The notes under the pieces: model-generated
Database searches by the model: none
What the model was told of the DNA's origin: nothing
What the model saw: the letters and a program-made list of their open reading frames with translations, nothing else
Source: Buchnera aphidicola (Brachycaudus cardui)
Lineage (GTDB): Bacteria > Pseudomonadota > Gammaproteobacteria > Enterobacterales > Enterobacteriaceae
Direction of reading: 5' to 3'
NCBI RefSeq assembly: GCF_005081945.1
Contig: NZ_CP034879.1
Span: forward strand, 439,363 to 503,362
Length of the DNA stretch: 64,000 bases
In this document: positions 1 through 9,584 of the stretch, in pieces
Position numbering within the stretch: the stretch's first letter is position 1
How the letters are laid out: the number at the start of each line of letters is the position of its first letter
Program-made: the position numbers and the translations under genes

Positions 1-185
1 ATTCAGAAACTAATTCAAATGTCATTTAAACTCACTTAATTTATAATAATTTTACTGAAGTTTATTATAAAAGATAAAATGTAAAATAAAAAATATTTTT
101 TAAGAAAAAATATTATATAATATGTTTGTTTTTTTTAAAAAGTAATGATTTAAATTTAAAATAAAATCGTTAACCGAGATCAAAT

Positions 186-638
186 ATGAAAAATATATTA
201 TTAATCAATGGACCTAATTTAAATCTTCTTGGAACACGTGAAACTGAAATTTATGGCACAGTGAATTTAACCGATTTATTAGATAATTTAAAAATAAAAG
301 CTAAAGAGCTCAACATCTCTTTACATCATATACAGTCTAATGCAGAACATGTATTAATTGATAAAATTCATTCTTCAAGAAATCATATTGATTATATTAT
401 AATCAATCCTGCAGCATTTACTCATACTAGTATAGCTATAAGAGATGCGTTAATTTCAGTAAATATTCCTTTTATTGAAGTTCATATTTCAAATATTCAT
501 GCTAGAGAAGATTTTCGATCTCATTCCTGGTTATCTGATATTTCTAGTGGTGTAATTTGCGGACTTGGTTTAGATGGTTATTATTGGGCATTACAAACAA
601 TATCTAATAGGCTTCTAAATTTAAAAAATTTAACATAA
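186..638 (+). CDS. aroQ: 3-dehydroquinate dehydratase, type II
   Basis: Removes water from 3-dehydroquinate to give 3-dehydroshikimate, the third step of the shikimate pathway toward aromatic amino acids. The 150-residue length is normal for the type II family, which is unrelated to the type I enzyme (AroD) of E. coli. Visible landmarks are [13 protein letters not shown] (residues 7-19), Tyr23 in the catalytic lid, NPAAFTHTS (74-82) and the [10 protein letters not shown] segment (99-108) carrying the catalytic His100. The family usually has NPGAY/F at the third motif; here the glycine is alanine. It faces fis (convergent) with a 55-base gap holding an inverted repeat. Family assignment is certain. 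Confidence 0.97.
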   Translation: MKNILLINGPNLNLLGTRETEIYGTVNLTDLLDNLKIKAKELNISLHHIQSNAEHVLIDKIHSSRNHIDYIIINPAAFTHTSIAIRDALISVNIPFIEVHISNIHAREDFRSHSWLSDISSGVICGLGLDGYYWALQTISNRLLNLKNLT

Positions 639-649
639 AAATATTTTTT

Positions 650-683
650 GCACTCTCTTAATTTTTTTTAAAATAGAAAGTGC
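650..683. other. Inverted repeat between convergent aroQ and fis
   Basis: GCACTCTCT (650-658) can pair with AGAAAGTGC (675-683), eight of nine positions, around a 16-base AT-rich loop. It lies exactly between the two converging stop codons, which suggests a transcript end. There is no U-run after it on either strand (the flanks run the wrong way), so it is not a canonical intrinsic terminator. Confidence 0.45.
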
Positions 684-693
684 AATAAAAAAA

Positions 694-990
694 TTAATTC
701 ATACCATATTTTTTTAATTTTTTGCGTAGTGTACTACGATTTATTCCCATCATCAAAGCTGCACGTGTTTGATTTCCTCGAGTGTGTTGCATAACCATAT
801 CTAATAATGGCTTTTCTAATTCAGCTAATGCTAATTCATATAAATTATTAACATACTTACCATTTAAATTTAACAAATAATATTTTAAAGATTGTTTAAC
901 TGATTCACGTAAAGGTTTTTTTATAATTCGATTTTGAGAATTTACACTTGATAAAACAAAAAATTCAGTGTTTATTGGTTCTTCTAACAT
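694..990 (-). CDS. fis: DNA-binding protein Fis
   Basis: Nucleoid-associated protein that bends DNA and, in enterobacteria, activates stable-RNA promoters. The 98-residue length equals that of E. coli Fis, and the C-terminal half is almost unchanged from the enterobacterial protein: the PLLDMVMQ helix (61-68) and the helix-turn-helix [20 protein letters not shown] (74-93). The N-terminal 25 residues, which carry the recombinase-stimulating arms in E. coli, are more divergent. The E. coli operon partner dusB is not adjacent. Retention in a genome with few regulators suggests a mainly architectural role; that is inference. Confidence 0.97.
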   Translation of the reverse strand: MLEEPINTEFFVLSSVNSQNRIIKKPLRESVKQSLKYYLLNLNGKYVNNLYELALAELEKPLLDMVMQHTRGNQTRAALMMGINRSTLRKKLKKYGMN

Positions 991-1122
991 AGTACTATCA
1001 ACTCTTTATTTTTTAAATAATGTATAGTTTTAAAGAAAATAAATAAAATACATTTTTTGAATTTTTTATAATATGAATCATATGTTTTATTAAAAATAAA
1101 TACAATAAATAAAAATATTTTG

Positions 1123-2070
1123 TTATGTATTTTGTAAATATACGAGAAGTTTTTTCATATCTTCAGGAAGAGAGACTGTCCAAGACATTAAATTTTGAGT
1201 AACAGGATGTACGAAAGAAATATGACTAGCATGTAATGCTTGACGAGGAAATGTATATATTTTATTTATATCTTCATTTTTTTTATAATTTATACCTCGT
1301 TCAATACCTTTATAACAAGGATCACCAACTAAAGGATGTTTAATATATAACATATGCACACGAATTTGATGTGTACGTCCTGTTTCTAATCGTATTGATA
1401 TATGTGTATGATATTTAAAACGATTTATAATTTTATAATGAGTAATTGATGTTTTACCTAAAGAATGAACCATCATAGAAGTTCTTTTCATATGATGACG
1501 CATGATAGGTGCATTTATAATTCCACCTGATATCATATTACCTTTAACAATACCTTGATACTCTCGGGTAATTTTTCTCTTTTTTAATATTTTTAATAAA
1601 TAATTATAAGCATAAATAGTCTTAGCAACCACCATCAATCCAGTGGTATCTTTATCTAAACGATGTACAATACCGGCACGAGGTAAATATTTAATATTTT
1701 TATAATGATATAATAGTGCATTTAAAATAGTTCCTGTATTATTACCAGAACCTGGATGAACAACTAAACCAGCAGGTTTATTAATAACTAATATATCATT
1801 ATCTTCATAAATAATATTTAAAGGAATATTTTCAGGAAAGTTAAATTTAAGATCTTTTAAAATAGGATAAATAGTAATTATTTCTCCTACTGATATTTTT
1901 TTATCAGGTTGATTAACAATACTTTTATTCACTAAAACTTGATTAATAAGAATTAATTTTTTTAAATAAGATCGTGAATATTCTTTGAATAATTGAGCTA
2001 AAACTTTATCTAATCTTTTTCCTGAAAAAGAAATACAAGACACTATTGTACTCAATTCTATTTTTTTCAA
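1123..2070 (-). CDS. rluD: 23S rRNA pseudouridine synthase RluD
   Basis: Makes the pseudouridines of helix 69 of 23S rRNA (positions 1911, 1915 and 1917 in E. coli). An N-terminal S4-like RNA-binding region (RLDKVLAQLFKEYSRS) precedes the catalytic domain with HRLDKDTTG. I choose a TTG start at 2070 over the ATG at 2103: the TTG has AAGGA eight bases upstream, and starting there puts the catalytic aspartate at residue 139, the same number as in E. coli RluD. The residues from 2103 to 2071 (rich in Ile, Leu, Lys) have no counterpart. It diverges from bamD, its neighbour in E. coli too. Family certain; start likely. Confidence 0.93.
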   Translation of the reverse strand: MKKIELSTIVSCISFSGKRLDKVLAQLFKEYSRSYLKKLILINQVLVNKSIVNQPDKKISVGEIITIYPILKDLKFNFPENIPLNIIYEDNDILVINKPAGLVVHPGSGNNTGTILNALLYHYKNIKYLPRAGIVHRLDKDTTGLMVVAKTIYAYNYLLKILKKRKITREYQGIVKGNMISGGIINAPIMRHHMKRTSMMVHSLGKTSITHYKIINRFKYHTHISIRLETGRTHQIRVHMLYIKHPLVGDPCYKGIERGINYKKNEDINKIYTFPRQALHASHISFVHPVTQNLMSWTVSLPEDMKKLLVYLQNT

Positions 2071-2078
2071 TAAAATAA

Positions 2079-2083
2079 TCCTT
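2079..2083 (-). promoter_or_regulatory. Ribosome binding site supporting the TTG start of rluD
   Basis: On the minus strand AAGGA lies eight bases before the TTG at 2070. The upstream ATG at 2103 has no comparable site. This decides the start call. Confidence 0.65.
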
Positions 2084-2206
2084 ATTATAAATTTTTTATA
2101 CATATAAAAACGGAATCTTTAATTTTTATAAAATATGATATTCTATATTTTATGAAATAAAAATATTTTAATAAAAAATATTAATTTAATTATAAAAAAT
2201 ACACTA

Positions 2207-2941
2207 ATGAAAAAAAAGAACAATATTATATGCATTTTTTTGATTCTATGCTTAAATTTAACAGTACGTTGCGAGTCATCTAATAATCAAGTTTTTATAA
2301 AAGCACATCATTTTTATGAAATAGCTAGAGAGAAATTAAAAGAAAAAAATTTTAATGACGCAATATACATATTAGAGAAAATGAAAAAAAGGAATATTTA
2401 CAATGATATCAATGACAAAATTCAGATAAATTTAATTTATGCTTACTATAAAAATTTAGATTTCAATATAGCAAAAAAAAATATAGAAGATTTTATAAAA
2501 ATTTATCCGAACCATCCAAATATAGATTATATTATATATATAAAATGTTTAATTGATATATCTATGGATAAAAATATATTTTTTAAAAATTCATCTATAA
2601 ATTATTATAAAAATGACCCTCATTATGCAAAAATTGCATTTTTTCAATTGAAAAATTTCATTTTAAAATATCCAAAAAGTCTTTATATAACTAACGCTAA
2701 AAAAAAATTAGTATATTTAAAATACCGTTTATCAGAACATGATTTAAAAATATTAGAATTCTATTTTTTTAATCAAAAATATATAGCTGTTATTAATCGA
2801 GGAGAAGAAATAATTCAAAAATATTCAGACATGCCAGCTACACGAAAAGCTCTTATATATATGAAGAAATCTTATCTTAAATTAAAAATTTTTAATACAG
2901 CTAAAAAAATATCAAAAATCATTTCATTAAATAAAATTTAG
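2207..2941 (+). CDS. bamD: Outer membrane assembly lipoprotein BamD
   Basis: Essential lipoprotein of the BAM complex that folds beta-barrels into the outer membrane. The 244 residues start with a signal peptide and a cysteine at residue 22, followed by TPR-like helices matching E. coli BamD, including LIYAYYKNLDFNIAKKNIEDF (broken here only by length limits) and the HPNIDYIIYIKCL region. The lipobox is odd: the residue before Cys22 is arginine, where Gly, Ala or Ser is expected. The C-terminal part ends with AKKISKIIS, like the family. Located divergently from rluD as in E. coli (yfiO). Identity is secure; efficient lipidation is doubtful. Confidence 0.93.
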   Translation: MKKKNNIICIFLILCLNLTVRCESSNNQVFIKAHHFYEIAREKLKEKNFNDAIYILEKMKKRNIYNDINDKIQINLIYAYYKNLDFNIAKKNIEDFIKIYPNHPNIDYIIYIKCLIDISMDKNIFFKNSSINYYKNDPHYAKIAFFQLKNFILKYPKSLYITNAKKKLVYLKYRLSEHDLKILEFYFFNQKYIAVINRGEEIIQKYSDMPATRKALIYMKKSYLKLKIFNTAKKISKIISLNKI

Positions 2942-3069
2942 AAAAGTTTATATTAAATATAAATAATTAATTTTAATATTAAAATATGAACGGATAAAAA
3001 ATTTAATAAATCCTATTTTAAAAATATTTTATATAATTAAAATGTTTATTATTTCAATTAATAAGAATA

Positions 3070-5721
3070 ATGATGAATAAAACCACTAATAAAATACGTC
3101 AAGATTTTTTAAATTTTTTTGAAAAAAAAGGGCATGTAATTATTCCTAGTAGTTCTTTAGTTCCATATGATGATTCTACATTATTATTTACAAATGCAGG
3201 AATGAATCAGTTTAAAGACATTTTTTTAGGTCAAAAAAAAAGTGATTACCCTTGTGTAGCTACTGTTCAACGTTGTTTAAGAACTGGAGGAAAACATAAT
3301 GATTTAGAAAATGTGGGATATACTTCAAAACATCATACATTTTTTGAAATGCTTGGAAATTTTAGTTTTGGTAATTATTTCAAAAAAGAAGCTATTGAAT
3401 ATTCTTGGGAACTATTAACATCAAAAAAATGGTTTAATATACCAAAAAATAAGTTATGGATCTCAGTATATCACGATGATGATGAAACGTATAAGATATG
3501 GAAAAATGTCATTCAAGTACCTTCTCAACATATTATTAGAATTGGTGATAAAAATAACTTAAAATATAATTCTGAAAATTTTTGGCAAATGGGCGACACA
3601 GGACCATGCGGTCCTTGTACTGAAATATTTTACGATTATAGTAATAATAGTGATTTAGATGATTCATTAGAATTTTTAGAAAATAAAAATGATCGTTTTA
3701 TCGAAATTTGGAATATTGTTTTTATAGAATTCAACCGTATTTCAAAAACAAAAATCATTCCTTTAGAAAATAAATGCATAGATACAGGTATGGGTTTGGA
3801 AAGAATATCTGCTGTTTTACAAAACGTTCATTCTAATTATGATATTGATATATTTCAAATATTAATAAAAAATATAGCTAAATTTACTAAAATAAAAGAT
3901 TTAAATCATGCTTCTCTAAAAATTATAGCAGATCATATTAGATCCTGCACATACATTATAGCAGATGATATTATCCCATCAAATGAACATCGAGGTTATG
4001 TTTTAAGAAGAATTATTAGACGAGCATTAAGACATGGTCACAAAATTGGAATTAAAGAAAAATTTTTTTATAAGCTGGTTTCTAATGTTATTGAAATAAT
4101 GGGTAAAAGCGGTAATGTTTTAAAACAAAAACAAGAAAAAATAGAAGAAATATTAAAAACAGAAGAAATACAGTTTTCTCATACTCTTGATAAAGGTCTT
4201 AAAATATTAAATTTAGAAATACAAAAAACACATAGTAATGTACTATCTGGAAAAACCGTCTTTTATCTTTATGATACTTTTGGATTTCCAGTTGATTTGA
4301 CAGCTGACGTATGTCGTGAAAAAAATATTAAAATAGATTATAAAAACTATGAGTTATGTAAAGAAAATCAAAAAGAACAATCTAATTTTAATAAAAAGTT
4401 TTATAAAAACTATAATGACTATATTATAGTAAATGATATATGTACTTTTCAAGGTTATAAAAAAAATAAAGTAAAATCATTAGTAAAATATATTTTTGTA
4501 AAAAACAATTTAGTTTCAGAACTTAAAACTAATGAAAATGGAATCATTTTTCTTGATACAACATGTTTTTATGCAGAATCAGGAGGACAAATAGGTGATA
4601 AAGGTGAACTTTATAACGAAAAATCATGTTTTATAGTAAAAAATACTAAAAAATATGGGAAAACAATAGGACATATCGGAAAATTAATTACAGGTACAAT
4701 TTTAGTCAACGAATATATTTATAGTAAAATTGATGAAGATCATAGACATTCTATTGAGCTAAATCATTCAGCAACGCATTTACTACATGCTGCATTACAA
4801 AAAATTTTAGGGCAAAATGTTAATCAAAAGGGATCTTTAGTTACTGATACACATTTAAGATTTGATTTTTCATATACAAATTCTATACAGCTAACTCAGA
4901 TACAAAAAATCGAATATATGATCAATCTGAATATTCGCAAAAATATTCTCATTAAAACAAAAGAATTAAAATTAGAAGAAGCTAAAAAAAAGAAAGCAAT
5001 CGCTTTATTTGATAATCAATATAAATCTATAGTACGAGTAGTATTTATAGATAACTTTTCTATAGAACTATGTGGTGGAACACATACTACAAGAACTGGA
5101 GATATTGGACTTTTTAAAATTATTTCTCAATCAAGTATAGCATCCGGAATCAAAAGAATTGAAGCGGTAACTGGACAAAAAGCAATAGATTATTTACATC
5201 AAAAAGATAATTATATAGAAGACATATCTCTTTCTTTGAATTGTAATCATTCTCATATTAAAGAGAAATTAAAAAAATTAATGATAACAATAACAAATTT
5301 AGAAAAAAAAATCATCCAATTTCAAAAAAAAGAAAATAAATATTACATAAAACAATTAATTAAAAACGCTAGTTATATATATGAAATCAAATTTATTGAA
5401 AACATCTTTTATAACTATGAACATAAATTAATGAGAGAAATAGTTGATCAATTAAAAAAAGAACTAAAAACTACAATAATTATATTAATAAATGTTAAAA
5501 ATCATTGTTTTACTGTTATTGTTGGAGTTACAAAAAATTTAATCAATAATATAACAGCAACAAAAATAATGGATATTCTTATGAAAGAAACTAATGGAAA
5601 AGGCGGTGGAAAAAAAGAGATTGCTGAAGGAGGAGGTGTTGATACAAAAAAACTATCTATAGTTTTAAAAAATGTTAAATCATGGATTTTTAAAAATTTC
5701 AAAAATAATAAATACTTATAA
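3070..5721 (+). CDS. alaS: Alanyl-tRNA synthetase
   Basis: Charges tRNA-Ala. At 883 residues it is full length against about 876 in E. coli. The class II catalytic core opens with TLLFTNAGMNQFKD and GGKHNDLENVG; NFWQMGDTGPCGPCTEIF and DTGMGLERI follow. The editing domain has the zinc ligands HSATH near residue 565 and CGGTH near 668, so mischarged Ser/Gly clearance looks intact. The C-terminal Ala domain ends with the glycine-rich GKGGGKKEIAEGGGVD. Two ATG codons begin the frame; the second (3073) fits the E. coli start better. It lies upstream of csrA, as in E. coli. Confidence 0.98.
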   Translation: MMNKTTNKIRQDFLNFFEKKGHVIIPSSSLVPYDDSTLLFTNAGMNQFKDIFLGQKKSDYPCVATVQRCLRTGGKHNDLENVGYTSKHHTFFEMLGNFSFGNYFKKEAIEYSWELLTSKKWFNIPKNKLWISVYHDDDETYKIWKNVIQVPSQHIIRIGDKNNLKYNSENFWQMGDTGPCGPCTEIFYDYSNNSDLDDSLEFLENKNDRFIEIWNIVFIEFNRISKTKIIPLENKCIDTGMGLERISAVLQNVHSNYDIDIFQILIKNIAKFTKIKDLNHASLKIIADHIRSCTYIIADDIIPSNEHRGYVLRRIIRRALRHGHKIGIKEKFFYKLVSNVIEIMGKSGNVLKQKQEKIEEILKTEEIQFSHTLDKGLKILNLEIQKTHSNVLSGKTVFYLYDTFGFPVDLTADVCREKNIKIDYKNYELCKENQKEQSNFNKKFYKNYNDYIIVNDICTFQGYKKNKVKSLVKYIFVKNNLVSELKTNENGIIFLDTTCFYAESGGQIGDKGELYNEKSCFIVKNTKKYGKTIGHIGKLITGTILVNEYIYSKIDEDHRHSIELNHSATHLLHAALQKILGQNVNQKGSLVTDTHLRFDFSYTNSIQLTQIQKIEYMINLNIRKNILIKTKELKLEEAKKKKAIALFDNQYKSIVRVVFIDNFSIELCGGTHTTRTGDIGLFKIISQSSIASGIKRIEAVTGQKAIDYLHQKDNYIEDISLSLNCNHSHIKEKLKKLMITITNLEKKIIQFQKKENKYYIKQLIKNASYIYEIKFIENIFYNYEHKLMREIVDQLKKELKTTIIILINVKNHCFTVIVGVTKNLINNITATKIMDILMKETNGKGGGKKEIAEGGGVDTKKLSIVLKNVKSWIFKNFKNNKYL

Positions 5722-5805
5722 TTCATACATTATATATTAATATGAAAATCAAATATTTATTTAAAATATATTATTAAAAAATTTTATGGTCTACGTTTAA
5801 CCCTG

Positions 5806-5811
5806 TATAAT
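5806..5811 (+). promoter_or_regulatory. Possible -10 box upstream of csrA
   Basis: A consensus TATAAT sits 56 bases before the csrA start, in a patch (5794-5832) noticeably richer in G and C than its surroundings. No good -35 hexamer is visible at 16-18 bases. Offered as a candidate only. Confidence 0.35.
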
Positions 5812-5867
5812 TCATAACGCCAGAAACTGGAAAGGATAAATTCTTTTAATATTTTAAGGAGAAAATA

Positions 5868-6050
5868 ATGCTTATTCTAACTCGTCGAGTTGGCGAAACG
5901 TTAATAATTGGCGACGAAATAACTGTAACAGTACTAGGAGTTAAAGGTAACCAAGTTCGTATTGGTGTAAATGCCCCTAAAGAAGTTTCGGTACATCGTG
6001 AAGAAATATATCAACGTATTCAAGCAGAAAAACAACAAAAAAAAAATTAA
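5868..6050 (+). CDS. csrA: Carbon storage regulator CsrA
   Basis: Small RNA-binding dimer that represses or stabilises mRNAs by binding GGA motifs. Sixty residues. From [11 protein letters not shown] through [11 protein letters not shown] it is nearly identical to E. coli CsrA, including Leu4, Arg6, Arg7 and the VHREEI segment with Arg44 that contacts RNA. The start has a strong AAGGAGA site eight bases upstream. The last codons run through ten A residues and differ from E. coli. Followed by a clear intrinsic terminator and then tRNA-Ser, the same order (csrA, serV, argV) as E. coli. Confidence 0.98.
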   Translation: MLILTRRVGETLIIGDEITVTVLGVKGNQVRIGVNAPKEVSVHREEIYQRIQAEKQQKKN

Positions 6051-6059
6051 TAATCAACG

Positions 6060-6096
6060 TTGCATCTTACTAATTTTAAGTAAGATGCAATTTTTA
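6060..6096 (+). terminator. Intrinsic terminator of csrA
   Basis: A perfect 12-base-pair stem: TTGCATCTTACT (6060-6071) pairs with AGTAAGATGCAA (6079-6090) across a 7-base loop, then TTTTTAT. It begins ten bases after the csrA stop. Confidence 0.9.
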
Positions 6097-6148
6097 TATT
6101 TATTTCATAAGTAAATAATAACAAATAGATATCTTATATAAAATATAT

Positions 6149-6176
6149 TTGACTTATATAGAAAAAAAAGTACAAT
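6149..6176 (+). promoter_or_regulatory. Sigma-70 promoter of tRNA-Ser and tRNA-Arg
   Basis: TTGACT (6149-6154) and TACAAT (6171-6176) are separated by 16 bases and lie about 50 bases before tRNA-Ser. Each box is within one base of consensus, and it sits just after the csrA terminator, so the tRNA pair is probably its own unit. Confidence 0.6.
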
Positions 6177-6227
6177 AAAAGTAGAAAAAAAATTTTCTAC
6201 AACAGTACTACTACAACGGTACTATTA

Positions 6228-6320
6228 GGTGAGATGGCCGAGAGGATGAAGGCGCTCCCCTGCTAAGGGAGTATGCAGAAAACATCTGCATCGAGGGTTC
6301 GAATCCCTCTCTCACCGCCA
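6228..6320 (+). tRNA. tRNA-Ser (anticodon GCU)
   Basis: Acceptor GGTGAGA pairs with TCTCACC, discriminator G, and the 3' CCA is encoded (6318-6320). The anticodon stem CTCCC/GGGAG encloses a loop with GCT, reading AGC/AGU codons. A long variable arm (TGCAG...CTGCA) and T loop TTCGAAT are present, as expected for a class II serine tRNA. Matches E. coli serV in place and sequence. Confidence 0.97.
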
Positions 6321-6340
6321 TCATTTAATTTTTTAAAATT

Positions 6341-6414
6341 GCATCCGTAGCTCAGTTGGATAGAGTACTCGGCTACGAACCGAGCGGTCGGAGGTTCGAA
6401 TCCTTCCGGATGCA
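6341..6414 (+). tRNA. tRNA-Arg (anticodon ACG)
   Basis: Acceptor GCATCCG pairs with CGGATGC, discriminator A at 6414. The anticodon stem CTCGG/CCGAG holds the loop CTACGAA with anticodon ACG; A34 should be deaminated to inosine by TadA to read CGU/CGC/CGA. The 3' CCA is not encoded (AAATAA follows), so CCA must be added by tRNA nucleotidyltransferase. E. coli has several tandem copies here; only one remains. Confidence 0.97.
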
Positions 6415-6524
6415 AAATAAAAAAATCAAAAAACCTTTTTTAAAAACATACATAATATGTATGACATTCAAAAAAAAATATAAAAAACAATCTAATATTT
6501 TATATATTATATCGGGAGACAAAA

Positions 6525-8093
6525 TTGATACAAGACATCTCCAAAAAAATTACTTGGTTAAAAGAACATCCAGAAATATTTAAAGGTATTGCACGAGGAA
6601 TCGAACGTGAAACTTTAAGAATTCAAAAAAATGGAAATTTTTCTGAAAGTAGACATCCATTTTTAATTGGATCACCTTTAACTCATCAATGGATTACAAC
6701 TGATTTTTCTGAAAATTTATTAGAATTTGTTACACCTGTTAGTAATAATATAGATTATTTATTGTCTTTTTTAAAAGATCTTCATTCTTTCGTAGCATCT
6801 AAAACATTAAATGAACGTATGTGGCCTTTTAGCATACCATATTTTTATAATGAAAATACAAAAATTAAAATAGCTGAATACGGAACTTCAAATATTGGAA
6901 AAATAAAAACTACTTATCGTACAGGATTAAAATATCGTTATGGTGATCTTGTCAACACAATATCAGGTGTACATTATAATTTTTCATTACCTTTAAAATT
7001 CTGGAAGTATTGGAAAAAACAAAAAAATCAGAATAATAAAGATTATGTTTCATCAGGTTATTTAAGTTTAATTAGGAATTATTATAGATTTGGATGGATT
7101 ATTCCTTATTTGTTTGGAGCATCACCAGCAATATCATCATATTTCTTAAAAAATAAAAATAAAAAATATCAATTTAAAAAAAATAAAGAAAGTATATTTT
7201 ATTTACCATGGTCTACTTCTTTAAGAATTAGTGATATTGGATATACTAATACTAAAATTATAGATTTAAATATTTTATTTAATGATTTGAATTCTTATAT
7301 TCAAGCATTAAAAAATGCTATAGAAACACCATCAGAAAAATTTATAAATATAGGATTGAAAAATATAAAAGGTGAATTTCAACAGTTAAATACTAATATT
7401 CTACAAATGGAAAATGAACTCTATACACAAATAAGACCAAAAAGTAAAACTAAGAATGGTGAATCTCTTGTAGAAGCTCTCAAAAAAAGAGGAATTGAAT
7501 ATGTAGAAATACGTTCTTTAGACATCAATCCTTTTTCATCTATTGGTATTAGTAAAAATCAAATATTATTATTAGATTTATTTTTAATTTGGTGTGCTTT
7601 AATTGATTCACCAAAAATGAATAAAACAGACTTTTTACTAACAAAAAAAAATTGGGAAAAAATAATTTTTGAAGGAAGAAAACCTAATCAAACTATTTAT
7701 ATTAATAATCAAAAAGAAACAAAAACATTAGTTGAAATAAGCGAAATTATATTTAAAGATTTAAATCAAATTGCATCTATACTTGATTATAATGAGAACA
7801 ATATATTATATCAAAAAGCATGTAAAGAAATAATGTTATATTTTAAAAATCCAGAATTAACTTATTCTGCTAGGTTTTTAAAATATTTTATTAATATAGG
7901 TGTTAAAAAAACAGGTTTAAATTGGGCTAATAAATATCATGAACAATTTATTAATAGATCTTATTTGAATAATCATAAAAATATTTTAGAAAAAGAAGTT
8001 ATACTTTCTCATAACAAACAAAAAGAAATAGAAGAATCAGATATATTATCTTTTGAAGACTATATAAAAAATAAAAAAATTTTCCCATGCTAG
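6525..8093 (+). CDS. gshA: Glutamate-cysteine ligase
   Basis: First step of glutathione synthesis: ATP-dependent joining of glutamate gamma-carboxyl to cysteine. 522 residues against about 518 in E. coli. The N-terminal [14 protein letters not shown] and [11 protein letters not shown] segments carry glutamate and metal ligands; GVHYNFSLP and [13 protein letters not shown] follow, and [17 protein letters not shown] is the typical late motif. The start is TTG at 6525 with GGGAG seven bases upstream; E. coli gshA also starts with TTG. A shadow frame beginning inside tRNA-Arg overlaps the start and is not a gene. Uses cysteine made by the cys genes in this window. Confidence 0.97.
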   Translation: MIQDISKKITWLKEHPEIFKGIARGIERETLRIQKNGNFSESRHPFLIGSPLTHQWITTDFSENLLEFVTPVSNNIDYLLSFLKDLHSFVASKTLNERMWPFSIPYFYNENTKIKIAEYGTSNIGKIKTTYRTGLKYRYGDLVNTISGVHYNFSLPLKFWKYWKKQKNQNNKDYVSSGYLSLIRNYYRFGWIIPYLFGASPAISSYFLKNKNKKYQFKKNKESIFYLPWSTSLRISDIGYTNTKIIDLNILFNDLNSYIQALKNAIETPSEKFINIGLKNIKGEFQQLNTNILQMENELYTQIRPKSKTKNGESLVEALKKRGIEYVEIRSLDINPFSSIGISKNQILLLDLFLIWCALIDSPKMNKTDFLLTKKNWEKIIFEGRKPNQTIYINNQKETKTLVEISEIIFKDLNQIASILDYNENNILYQKACKEIMLYFKNPELTYSARFLKYFINIGVKKTGLNWANKYHEQFINRSYLNNHKNILEKEVILSHNKQKEIEESDILSFEDYIKNKKIFPC

Positions 8094-8104
8094 TAAACAT
8101 GGGA
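8083..8104. other. Stem-loop at the end of gshA
   Basis: TCCCATG (8083-8089) pairs perfectly with CATGGGA (8098-8104); the gshA stop TAG lies in the loop. It stands between convergent gshA and metK. There is no U-run, so it may protect or help end the transcript rather than act as a standard terminator. Confidence 0.45.
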
Positions 8105-8205
8105 TATATGACAATATCAATATATTTATTCATATATTCAATCTTCTTAACTATTTTGATAAAAATATTTTAAAAATTTAAATAGATATTAAAAAATTAA
8201 TAATT

Positions 8206-9345
8206 TTATTGAGATAATAAATTTATTTTATCAACTTTTTCCCATGGAAATTCTTCTCTACCAAAATGACCATAAACTGCTGTATTCAGATAAATAGGTT
8301 GAAGTAGATCAAGCATTTTTATAATTCCATATGGACGCAAATCAAAAATCTTACGAATTAAAGAAATTAAAGAAGCATTACTTATTTTTCCAGTATTAAA
8401 GGTATCTATCATAATAGAAGTTGGTTCTGCTATTCCAATTGCATAAGAGAGCTGAATCTCACAACGATCAGCTAAACCTGCCGCTACAATATTCTTAGCA
8501 ACATATCTTGCAGCATAGGCTGCAGAACGATCTACTTTTGAAGGGTCCTTTCCAGAAAAAGCACCTCCTCCATGTCTAGACATACCACCATAAGTATCAA
8601 CAATAATTTTACGACCAGTTAAACCACAATCACCCATAGGTCCTCCTATAACAAATCTACCGGTAGGGTTGATAAAAAATTTTGTATTTTTTGTTAACCA
8701 TTTATTTGGTAATACTGGCTTTATAATTTCTTCCATAATCGCTTCTTTTAAAATAATTTGACTAATATTTTCTACATGTTGTGTAGAAAAAACTACAGTA
8801 TCGATTCCTACTATATTTCCATTTTTGTATTTAAATGTTACTTGACTTTTAGCATCTGGTCTAAGCCATGATAAAATATTTTTTTTTCTTAATTCAGATT
8901 GTTTTTTCATTAGAAGATGAGCATAAGTAATAGGTGCTGGCATTAAAACTTCAGTTTCATTCGTAGCATAACCAAATATAATTCCTTGATCACCAGCTCC
9001 TTGTTCTAAAAAATTAATATTTTCTATACCTTGATTGATATCTGGTGATTGTTTACCTATAGCACTTAAAACAGCACAAGAATTAGCATCAAATCCTACA
9101 TCAGAATTAATATAACCAATATTATTAATAGTATTTCTAGCAATCTCTTCAACATCAACCCATGCAGTTGTTGTAATTTCACCTCCAATTAACACCATAC
9201 CTGTTTTTACGTAAGTTTCACAGGCAACACGTGCCTTTATATCTTGTTTAAGTATTGCATCAAGCAAAGCATCAGAAATTTGATCAGCAATTTTATCTGG
9301 ATGACCTTCTGAAACAGATTCAGATGTAAAAAAATATTCATTCAT
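8206..9345 (-). CDS. metK: S-adenosylmethionine synthetase
   Basis: Makes S-adenosylmethionine from methionine and ATP, the methyl donor for rsmE and the radical source for queE and miaB in this window. 379 residues against about 384. The ATP-binding [15 protein letters not shown] (13-27), GAGDQG near residue 115, and the phosphate-binding loop [16 protein letters not shown] in the C-terminal half are all intact. It is convergent with gshA and divergent from endA with a 239-base gap that should hold both promoters; I see no convincing hexamers there. Confidence 0.98.
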   Translation of the reverse strand: MNEYFFTSESVSEGHPDKIADQISDALLDAILKQDIKARVACETYVKTGMVLIGGEITTTAWVDVEEIARNTINNIGYINSDVGFDANSCAVLSAIGKQSPDINQGIENINFLEQGAGDQGIIFGYATNETEVLMPAPITYAHLLMKKQSELRKKNILSWLRPDAKSQVTFKYKNGNIVGIDTVVFSTQHVENISQIILKEAIMEEIIKPVLPNKWLTKNTKFFINPTGRFVIGGPMGDCGLTGRKIIVDTYGGMSRHGGGAFSGKDPSKVDRSAAYAARYVAKNIVAAGLADRCEIQLSYAIGIAEPTSIMIDTFNTGKISNASLISLIRKIFDLRPYGIIKMLDLLQPIYLNTAVYGHFGREEFPWEKVDKINLLSQ

Positions 9346-9584
9346 TTTATATCTACCTTATTTTTAAAAATTTTATTGCGATATTGTTAAACAATAAAAT
9401 ACTTAATATTAAATATATTAAGATTTATATATTTTTTAAAGTATATTAAAATATTAATTACAATATGTCTTTCAAAACACTAAGAGACTTTATTTTAAAC
9501 AAATAAAATATAGATATATTTGTTATATATTAAATAAAATATATCATATATAAAAAATGATTTTTTAAAATAGATAAAATCAAA

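Noticed and set aside
1..25. Possible 5' end of a minus-strand gene starting MTFELVSE at 25, or the tail of a plus-strand frame ending at 39.
   Set aside because: Only eight or twelve codons are visible and neither matches a protein I can name. Positions 1-185 otherwise hold only AT-rich sequence before aroQ.
6040..6050. A10 run at the end of csrA as another frameshift.
   Set aside because: The frame closes normally after the run at about the E. coli length; a slip would change only the last residues.
6356..6583. 75-codon frame starting inside tRNA-Arg.
   Set aside because: It overlaps a tRNA and the start of gshA in another frame and has no recognisable content.
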